Shown here one piece after another: positions 55,646 to 64,000 of a stretch of DNA of 64,000 nucleotides. Every line of letters starts with the position of its first letter. Position 1 is the first letter of the stretch. Origin of the DNA: Gnetum montanum (Eukaryota > Streptophyta > Gnetopsida > Gnetales > Gnetaceae); contig MNCI01027100.1 of NCBI GenBank assembly GCA_015680685.1, forward strand, positions 579,950 to 643,949. The letters are read 5' to 3'. Below the pieces are notes generated by a model. That model saw only the letters and a list, made by a program, of their open reading frames with translations. It was not told the origin of the DNA and did no database searches. The translations under genes and the position numbers were made by a program.

Positions 55646-56412
55646 TTACCTTACCTTATTATTCTGAGAACCATTGCTGCTTGTGGTATTTTCCTGTCTA
55701 GGAATGCTACCTTTTGGGGTCTCGAGGAGTAGAACGACGTTGTCCCCCAAACAGAAGAGGCAGTTGGTGAGCATCATGGTGGTGTCACGTTTGACGTAGT
55801 TGCAGTTCACGGTGGTGGTTTCAGTTTCCACGATGAGGGCGTAGGATTCGGGATTTAGCGACAACAGATCCCTGGCCATGGATATGCCGATTAAGTTGGA
55901 GGCACAGCCCATGCCGAAAGATTGAAGGACTTAATGTTCTCCTGCATTTTGTAGTAGTTTATGAGCAACGCTGCTGACGATGTCGCCGGATTGAGCGTGC
56001 TTCTGTTGGTGATGAGGATGTCAATTTGCGTCAGTTTCACACCGGTTTTGGCGAAGAGATCGTCCAGAACCGCCATGAAGGCTTCCTTGACTTCTTCGTG
56101 GGCTTCGTCCACAGCGGTGTTGACATGGCCGTCTTTGGAAAAGATGAATTCGTTGATGTCGGTTTCTTTGCCCAGACCGGAGCGCAAGACGAGGGGTCCC
56201 TGGCATTCCAGGCAGTCAGCCATGATTGGTTGCGATTTGGCCGTGAAGTAGAGACTGGCCTCCATGTTAACTTTGAGCTCATCCGGCCAGCGGTAGCAGT
56301 TGTAATTCACAAAGTAACACAACCTGCTGCGGCGGTAACGTAGCCATTTAAGCGTCGTGGAGACCGCCACGTCACAAATCACAGCCACAGCCACCTGCAA
56401 TAGCCCCTGCAA
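55646..56412 (-). pseudogene. 3-ketoacyl-CoA synthase pseudogene (truncated)
   Basis: The 173-codon frame 56412-55891 carries the FAE1/CUT1-type N-terminal part of the synthase domain: C-Y-F-V-N-Y-N-C-Y-R, S-G-L-G-K-E-T, L-D-D-L-F-A-K-T-G-V-K, I-D-I-L-I-T-N, I-N-Y-Y-K-M. A one-base loss near 55915 moves the frame just before the catalytic Cys (M-G-C-A-S in 55912-55646). The last third with the catalytic His and Asn is absent. Intact enzymes elongate fatty acids in the ER for waxes and storage lipids. The block is clearly more GC-rich than its surroundings. It is tail to tail with the WD40 pseudogene, about 190 bp apart. Confidence 0.82.
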
Positions 56413-56414
56413 TT

Positions 56415-57860
56415 TCCATGATGTTATAGCTTCTAAATCTCTATGGTGATTGTAACTGGTTGTAACTAATTTTCATTAATTTATATATGGTGATTATAAC
56501 ACATCTTTTCTCATTATGATTGTAACTAGCCAAAAGCCACTATACAAAAAGCTTAAGGGTACAAGGAAGAGGGTAAAATCAAGAAAACATATTGAAGATT
56601 ATTCGTAACAATGGCTTGTTAATTGCATTATCAAGTCAGCTGCTTTGTTTAAATCCTATGAGTTCTTTTCATCTCATTTTGTCATAGTTGCTTAGCTAAT
56701 GGTTTAGATAGTATTGTGCTTGGCATTTAATTTTGGGATTTTTTGATTGCTCTTATAGCTCTACTTTCACACAATTCTAGAATTCTATTTGGGTGCCATA
56801 TAAGAGCTTATGTTTGTCTTTTGAAAAGCATCTTGAGCAATTTAATAGTAATGTCTTTATGAAATTCCTTGATTAAGTCTACAGAGTCTAGAAAATTTTT
56901 GATATTTTGAGCTGACTTGAAATAGCTTCATTTTTAAAAGTCTTTTCTTTGATGTTTCAATCTTGAAATTGTTAAATCTTTTTTGATAACTTTATTATTT
57001 GCAATTCTTGACAACTATTTAACTAACCAAATCCAAATAATTTGTATTTTGTTATTTACAAAGCATTTTGGTAATTTAATAAGAGTGTTTTTTTATGAAA
57101 TTGCTTGTTGAGCTCAAAGGGTTTGGATAATTTGTAACACTTTATATTTAACTGGAATAGCTTTATTTCAAAGTGCTTCCTCATGTTTAATTTATCTCGC
57201 TTAAATGTTTGAAATTTCACACAAATTTGCTTTTGTTTCTTCTTCTCTTTGAAAATCCATTGAATCTTCCTCTATTTCTATTTTTCTTGTGAATCTTTCT
57301 CTCTAAGGAAAACTAGGAGTAGATTTCTGCAGAATTGTGCCTAAGCATTTTCGTGAAATTTTATTTGTTTTAACCAATGTACTATAGGGACTGAATAGAC
57401 TAAGTGACTTGACAAAATAGGAATATTTAATGACTCACAGTATTTAACAAGATTAGTTGAATTTCTGTTACAATAGCTAGTTACAATTTCATACACAAAC
57501 CCAAGCATTTTAACATTCATAACAACAAACACACATTTATGCTTAGTTCGCTCTATTACCACTAAGTTTATCTAGAGGTATCTAAGCCTTGGTGTTTCTA
57601 GAGACTAGCAAACACCTAAACTCAAGTTTGAAGGAACACCTTCGTTTGCCATGATCCTAATCACAAGACCTAAAGGAAAACATTGGTGGTTCCAAACGAT
57701 CACCAACATGGATTTATTAAGTTATCTTCTTGACTACCATCCTGAGTGTTATGACTCTTAATGAAATGTATCATCACTTCTCTTGTAATCCACAAATGAA
57801 GTACATCTTTATAAAGTGTGGTAATATATATATATATATAAATGCACCTTTCCAAAGATC
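56415..57860. other. AT-rich stretch without gene
   Basis: T-rich sequence with no domain recognised. A short (TA)n run lies at about 57823-57841. Confidence 0.5.
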
Positions 57861-57869
57861 TCCTAGTAT

Positions 57870-58480
57870 AAAAGCATTGGTTATGGGGTTGGAAAGACAT
57901 GTTATCCATGCCTAAAGGCAGCCCTCTAACTAAGACCCAAATTTCTTCTTTAACATCTCTAACTACTTTCTTATTCTATTTTCTTCTTCTCCTCGAGTAA
58001 TGATCATTCTCTATGATTTTTATAGTCTCATGGTGGTAGGAAAGAGGAAGCACATCAATGCGAGGCCATTGTTAATGGTATGAACTTGGTATAGACCTTG
58101 AACAGACTCGTATCTAGATCACCTTAAATCATGCATTTCACAAGGATCTCCTACAACTATGGTTTGGGTTCTCATCTCTTGATTTCTATCTAGTCAAGTT
58201 CTAACACTTCATTCTCTCACCTTACTACCCCATACCGTGGTCATCTAATCCTTTTTGGTTTTTAGGCTACATGATGTTAATATAATTAATTATCAAGGTA
58301 TGGTATTTAACCTGGATTACCATTCAATATCCAATGTGCCTTCAAGCTCCTTGTAATGTGGTTATGGAAGGGCATTTTTAAGCATCAACCTACTTTAAGG
58401 AGGATCCACTTGCATAGCTTTTGGTTCATTCAGTTTAAACCCCATAACCACAAGCCTCGATTTTGTTGCTTGCAATCTTG
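57870..58480 (+). other. Block homologous to the E1 3' region, next to LTR-F
   Basis: Shares conserved blocks with 41385-42000 at similar spacing: GACATGTTATCCATGCCTAA at its start and GGAGGATCCACTTGCATAG near its end. Both copies are followed by U3-like repeats and a TATA box. It may be the 5' part of a longer LTR-F or the 3' end of an upstream element. Confidence 0.5.
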
Positions 58481-58499
58481 GTAATCTACATAATTTAAC

Positions 58500-59426
58500 A
58501 AAGCATCAAAGTGTCACATCAATGGGGCCTTGTTGACGTGGCCTTATTGATGGGCCCTCATCGACGCAGCCCCGTCTATGTGGTGTTGTCTCATTAACAG
58601 GGCCCCGTCAACGTAGCATTTGCTGAGTTTATGGGGCCCCATCGACATAACTCTACAATAAAGTCTATAAATATGCACTTATCAGTTGTGTTTATGGGAG
58701 GTCAAGTCATAGTTGTAGCAGAGCTCTTACAGTTTTTTCATTTGAGAGTTAGAATATTTCTCAAAGTTCCTATAGTAAGAGTTAGAAGGTATACAAATCT
58801 TTATTCGAGCACTGATGTACCTGAGCACACTAGTGTGAACAGTAATAAAGACGAGCCTTTTGATCAAACCTTGCAGCACTTGGAATAGATTAATGATTTA
58901 TTTCTACATTTGCTATTTTCATTAATTATGTAATTAATTAAGCTAAACTAGACTTCAATTGGTTAATTAAGTAATTAAGCTAAATAGGTTAAACACATAA
59001 GTATGATCGCTTCGAGCATAACATACAACACTTGGTAATCGCAGTAGCACTTAATGCTTGGTAGCCTAGATGTGTTGTATGCATTCAAGATGTGTACAAA
59101 AAGTGGGACCAAATACTTATGTTAGGGTTAGTTAGAGATTAATTAATTAGTTAAATTAAATTAGTTATTAAACTAATTCATTTCTCTATTTTAAAGCATC
59201 AGGAACATAAAACATAAAATAATAAAAATCATATGCCTTGATTACACTTAACCATACCTTTGTACATCACAAGTGTAATTGGAAAGACAACGAATGACTG
59301 TTAGGGCAAGTTTACTTCCTAGAGGCTAGTGTACTGGAAGACATAGAGTACACAGTATTCAACCAAATTGCACATGAACAATTAGTGATTTATATCATTG
59401 AGTGTAAGGGTACTCACCACTCATCA
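58500..59426 (+). repeat. E3 5' LTR (LTR-F)
   Basis: Repeats such as GGGGCCTTGTTGACGTGGCC at 58525-58645, TATAAATA at 58665-58672, then the family block TTATTCGAGCAC...AATAAAGACGAGC and the end CACTCATCA at 59426. The 5' boundary is unresolved. Confidence 0.75.
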
Positions 59427-59427
59427 T

Positions 59428-59445
59428 TGGCGCCATTGCCAGAGA
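59428..59445 (+). promoter_or_regulatory. E3 primer binding site (tRNA-Asp type)
   Basis: TGGCGCCATTGCCAGAGA right after the LTR. It is the best preserved of the three primer sites and close to the Athila-type site. Confidence 0.82.
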
Positions 59446-59571
59446 CTCTTTTTGTTTGAAACATGTGCTATCTAGGTTTAGTGAACATCATTGGATGAAC
59501 CCCAAGGTCAAAATCATTCTCATGATAAATTTAATCACATAAGCACACTGATATCTTATTTGTATTGCAAA

Positions 59572-61390
59572 ATGTCTTCTTCTCATAGGTGCGATGATAC
59601 TAAACTGCCAATCCCTCAAGAATGTAAGGTGATGTATACTCATCTAGATGAGCATGTGCCTGACTTCACCTTCATCTTACATTAGGATGAACAACTGCAA
59701 TGGTGAGATATGGAAGGCAACATTGTAATGCCTCCTGATTGATTTGTCCCTGGAATGCTACTTCAAAATCTTAGAATGTTTGACATCCAAGATCTTCAAG
59801 AGGAGTACATTATGCATGATTATGACTGCTAGGACTACTCTCCACTAAAACACAATGTAGGAGAAATTGACACTAGAAGAAGCACCATGAGATTATGAAG
59901 AGGAAACGGTTTACCAATACCTTATTCCTGCTTAACCAAAATGACAATGAGGATCCTCCCTCTATGGGTTCTCAACATGAAGATTCTCCACCCCTTGTTA
60001 TTAGTGATGGGGGTATATCCTTGAATCTGCAGTCCACTATCAACAATCCAGATAGGTAAAAATGGAAGTCAAGGTAGGAGCTTAGACAAGTGTCAAAATG
60101 ACAAGAAAACTGATGAACATGGCTATGACAACCGTAGAGGAGTTGGAAGATACCATGGTGGTGGAAATTCTCCTCCTCCTTCACCCTCTTCATTTGCATC
60201 TCTGTCTTCCATTTTTAGTTCTGAAAAACACTGCAAAAAGAACAATCATGATGAAGGGAAACAACAGAACAACAATGATGATTGCCAGGCCCACCATGAA
60301 CGAAAGGGAAGTAGAGGACATCATTGACGTCATCGAAATAATGATGATGATGAGCCTCTGCTGGAAACTCAAAGCATGCTAAATATTGCAAAGGATTTAA
60401 AAATTTCAACCAAGCATGTGAGAGATAGTTAGATCATATGACTTGAGATGAGCAATATTCCAAGATTTGAGGGGGGATATAACTTTGATCCCCAAACACA
60501 TATTCAAGCTTTTCACAATGCTTGTGCCTTACAACATATTGAAAATGATTGGAAGAAATTAAAGCTATTTCCCAGGACACTCATCAAGAAAGCAGAAAGC
60601 TAGTACTAGTCCTTGGAGCCTGAATCCATCTGTAGGTGGAGTACAATGCTAGAGTTATTTAATGGTAAGTATCAAACATACTGCAAGGTGTCTAATCTGA
60701 CAAGGTAGATCCAAGGATGGAAGCAAGAAACCATGAGCCTTTGGATGCTACCATGGGCAAATACTATTCTCTCATACACTAATGCCCTAGCCATGGTTAT
60801 TCTTAGTGAGAACAACTTTGCCATATCATAGACAAGGAGAACTCTTAGTGTCTATGCCCAAGGGGGACTATTAGAACTCCAAGCCCATCAAATTCAAAGG
60901 TTAATTAAGTAGGTAGCAAAAGAAGAAGGAGAGTTAAGAAAATAAGAAAGTGCTGAAGAATACAACAAGGATCCTACCATTAGAAAGAGGGAGGTCTAAT
61001 TTTGTGATAGTGAGGAATAGTCATCACTTGATGAGGTGGTGAATAGAAAGACCTTGTCAATTCAAAAATCTATGTCTAAAATTTTGGCCAAGGTAGATAA
61101 AATGTGAGATTCATTCGATGAAAAATTCTGGACTACTCTAAAAATCACTAAAGAATCAAGAGAATAGACTAGTGATCATAACCGTAGGAGGAAGAAAGAA
61201 GTTGAATGTACCTACTAAAGGGGTAAGGACAAGATAGCTACAGTAGAGGGCATTTTTGAAACTAAATTAGATGATGATGATGGGTGTGACATCTACCAAT
61301 ATGAACATCTTAAGGGATGTTGCCGTATTGTGTCACACTTATAGGAGTTTGGGGTGTATGCTCTAAATCCATGATTAGTAAAAAGATAAA
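59572..61390 (+). pseudogene. E3 gag
   Basis: ATG at 59572 begins MSSSHRCDDTKLPIPQECKV, like E1. The gag core lies near 60450-60600 and a zinc-knuckle-like C-D-I-Y-Q-Y...H-L-K-G-C-C near 61288-61324, its second Cys replaced by Tyr. Several in-frame stops. Confidence 0.75.
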
Positions 61391-62089
61391 CACCTAGAAG
61401 ATTGTCTTATCCTAAAGGTAATCCTAGACAGTTCCATCAACAACATCAATATTATCCAAGTGGAACTTCACCACAACCGTATGAGCAATATCAATAGTGG
61501 CACCAACCATAGTCATGGGGGATGCCACCACAAAGGCAACAGTACCCTTATAGGCAACTAGATTCATATGAGTATTACATTTAACAACCTCTATCTCCAT
61601 GTGACTCTTATAGTCACTTTTCTCCTTTCCAACATTACTACTACCCTCCCAAATACTACGCAGCTCATTCTCCACATTCTAGACGGGATACCACATTTTA
61701 TCCTTATCCTCCTATTCTTGCACTTGTTCATCCATCTTCAACATAGCTATAACCTGCTCCATCCATGTAGGATGAACTTCCAACCTAGTTGCAGTAACAC
61801 AATGCTAATAGGGTCGTTAATTTACAACTGGTTCATCAACCAAGGGGTTTAGAACCTGATGCTCGTAAAAGACCATTCTTTTGAACCAATAGCCCTACTA
61901 AGCCCTCACAGACTCAGGTGGTTGGTCACCCTACTCCTACCTCATCCTCTGCAAACCATTCCATCAAGTCCCCTTCAAACTAAATGCTACCCAAAATCCA
62001 TACTGTTATGCTCACTCATGTTGTATCTGATTCGATCTGGGCTGGCAACCTTCCCAGGAAATTAGCTAAACCCAATATTCCCCTTATCT

Positions 62090-62570
62090 ATTTATAGATT
62101 TCTTGAAATGAACCATGTAAAGATCTTCTTAATTCAGGTTTTGGTGTAAACTTGATTTCTCATGAGATGTATATTGCCTAGAACCTGCCACCTCTCAAGA
62201 AGGGTAATATCAAATTGGAATTCGTAGACCAGTCCATCACCATTCCATTGGGGCTAGTTGAAGACATTATGATCACTATCTATGGGTGGTCTTATCTTGT
62301 TGATTTCCTAGTAATCAAGGTTAAGAACTATAAGGGGGACTTCCCAATTATTATGGGAAGGACATGGCTAAGCACTATTGATGCAAGAATGGACATCAGA
62401 TATCTTTTCTTGGAGATATCTAAGGAAAATGCATTTTGAAAGATCAAGAAGAGACAAGTTCCATGCATTGTGTATAGCAATATAGGGTGCAATTGTGTGT
62501 AAAAACTCTGGTATGTGAAATAAGCATCTATTTTTGCATGCAAGCAATGTGCACATGAGGCAGATATTTA
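62090..62570 (+). pseudogene. E3 protease region
   Basis: L-L-N-S-G-F-G-V-N-L-I-S-H near 62125-62165 is a degraded D-S/T-G site with Asn for Asp, followed by the open stretch 62215-62439 with G-D-F-P-I-I-M-G-R-T-W-L-S. Confidence 0.68.
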
Positions 62571-62639
62571 GTTGTTGACCACTAATTCTGATAGTAGCAC
62601 AATGTGCATGAAACCTACTGAGAGCCTAACATGAGCTTA

Positions 62640-64000
62640 TGTCATAGGCATGTATGAACTAGAGCAAGTTCATCATCAATTCTCTAATAATGAAAATGAT
62701 GATACCAATTGGGGAGAGTTGGAGATCCCTAAGAATTTCAAACAAGAGCCCCTAAAGTTGAAAATTCTACCTACCAACTTGGAATATGCATTCTTGAGAA
62801 ATGGCAAGCTAGTCATACTTAATGCTAAATTGCTCTTAGGTAGAAAGCAAAACTATTGAAAGTCATCAACAGATGGTCAACAACCTTTGCTTGGTTGTAT
62901 CCTAAACTCATTGGAATTGATCCATAGATACGTCAACACTACATTTACATAAATTCGTCGATGAAGCCAAGGAGGTAACCACAATAGTGATTGAACCCAA
63001 AATTGAAGCAAATCATCAAAGAGGAGATTAATCAACTCCTTAAGGCAAGGTTCATCGACCCCATTGAGGATAGTGAGTGGATTAGTCCACTCATGATAGT
63101 GCCAAAGAGAGGTGACAAATGCTATTAAACATGGCAACATTCAAAGATCATTTTCCATTGCTTATTGTTGATCAGGTGTTGGACATCATATTTGGGCATT
63201 GCTATTATAGTTTTTTTGATGGTTATAGTAGCTATAACCAAATCTAGATTGTACTAGAAGACCAAGCCAAAACAACATTCATGAGTCCCTAGGGGACCTT
63301 TTCATATTGCAAGATGCCTTTTAGCCTGTGCAATGCCCCTATCACTTTCCAACGTCTGGTCTTAAGCATCTTTCAATAGCAAATTGGTAGCAAAGTGGAA
63401 GTCTTTATGAACGACTTCTCCACTTATAGTGCTACATTCGAGCAAACCTTGGACTACCTTGAGTAAATACTCAAAAGATGTGTGGAAATAAACCTTCAAT
63501 TCAATTGGCAAAAGAGCCATCTCATGGTCTAGGAAGGCATTATATTAGGGCATATAATTTCATAGGAGGGATCAAGGTAGACCCCAAAAAGATAAGGATG
63601 ATCCAAGGAATCACTTGCCAACCAAAAACTGTCAAAGATGTTCAATCATTCCTTGGACACATTGGCTACTATCAATGATTTATAGAGAATTTCTCTAAGA
63701 TTACAAAATTGTTGGTCGAGCTAATGAAAAAAGATGCTCCCTTCATCTAGACCAAGGAATGTAAAAATGGATTCTAGAGCCTCAAGTAAAAGCTTGTAGA
63801 GACTCTAATTCTACAAGCACCCAGCTAGTTCAAACCATTCCATATAATGATATATGCATCTAATTATGCCTTGGGAGCTATGCTTATGTAGTTGAACGAT
63901 AAGAAACATCCATATTACATCCACTGTGCAAGGTGAAGCATTATTAGCACACAACTGAATTACATCACCACAGAGAAAGAACTAATGGTGGTGGTGTATG
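62640..64000 (+). pseudogene. E3 reverse transcriptase-RNase H, partial
   Basis: 62650-62859 matches the acidic start of the E1 pol segment. The RT continues with W-I-S-P-L-M-I-V-P-K-R near 63080-63110, a short deletion just after it, F-D-G-Y-S-S-Y-N near 63215 and V-F-M-N-D-F-S near 63400. RNase H begins near 63850 and continues to the edge. The first Asp of the RT pair is Asn. Confidence 0.8.

Larger units (their letters stand above)
58500..64000 (+). mobile_element. E3: Athila/Tat-like Ty3/gypsy element, cut by the right edge
   Basis: LTR-F, primer site, gag (from 59572), protease and RT-RNase H follow in order and the element leaves the window within RNase H. It is collinear with E1 33.9-38.8 kb and often near-identical in the RT region. 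Numerous stops and the altered RT box (V-F-M-N-D-F-S) show it is defective. Confidence 0.85.

Noticed and set aside
55961-56343. Plus-strand and alternative minus-strand frames over the KCS fragment
   Set aside because: Antisense or out-of-frame shadows of the GC-rich 3-ketoacyl-CoA synthase sequence.

Overview
The window is nuclear DNA of a land plant, most likely a seed plant with a large, repeat-rich genome. A gymnosperm is plausible but not proven. It is AT-rich and gene-sparse. It contains one split plant gene with long introns, several families of plant LTR retrotransposons in nested insertions, LINE and SINE remnants, an endogenous pararetrovirus and decayed copies of plant genes. No prokaryote-type operon, CRISPR array or organellar gene is present. 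Runs of N and a poly-C run ending in N show that this is a draft assembly.

Layout. 1-306 (-): the start of a GC-rich ORF with TVEQTQ-type repeats that runs off the left edge. 0.5-1.4 kb (-): remnant of LINE ORF1. 1.9-6.2 kb (-): decayed Ty3/gypsy element of the chromovirus type. 7.9-16.8 kb (-): broken endogenous pararetrovirus (Caulimoviridae). Its protease region is split by a Ty1/copia element at 10410-14157 that has both LTRs, a primer binding site and a perfect 5-bp target duplication but has lost its integrase. 18.2-31.1 kb (-): six exons of a homocysteine S-methyltransferase gene with clean GT-AG junctions and an open frame. The final exon, which should carry the zinc-binding Cys pair, was not found. 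Intron 4 is 8.5 kb and holds a LINE tail, a copia remnant, a SINE, a PPR pseudogene and a proline-rich ORF.

32.8-54.1 kb (+): a nest of Athila/Tat-like Ty3/gypsy elements. E2 (about 32845-54140) has its gag split by E1 (33878-47706, TSD CCCAA). E1 carries an extra degenerate ORF between pol and its 3' LTR. That ORF is interrupted by a reverse-oriented solo LTR (44137-45643, TSD CCATA). A second reverse solo LTR (48278-49154, TSD ACCAT) lies in E2 gag. 54.8-56.4 kb: a SPA/COP1-type WD40 pseudogene (+) and a 3-ketoacyl-CoA synthase pseudogene (-), tail to tail. 58.5-64 kb (+): E3, another Athila-like element running off the right edge.

The HMT gene is the only clear candidate for a working host gene; the left-edge ORF is a second, unidentified candidate. 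No new multi-gene system was found. The points most worth checking are the nested insertion order, the exchange of short repeat arrays in the U3 promoters of related LTRs, a U3-like promoter block upstream of the extra ORF in E1, the integrase-less copia element inside the viral insert, and the left-edge TVEQ-repeat ORF.
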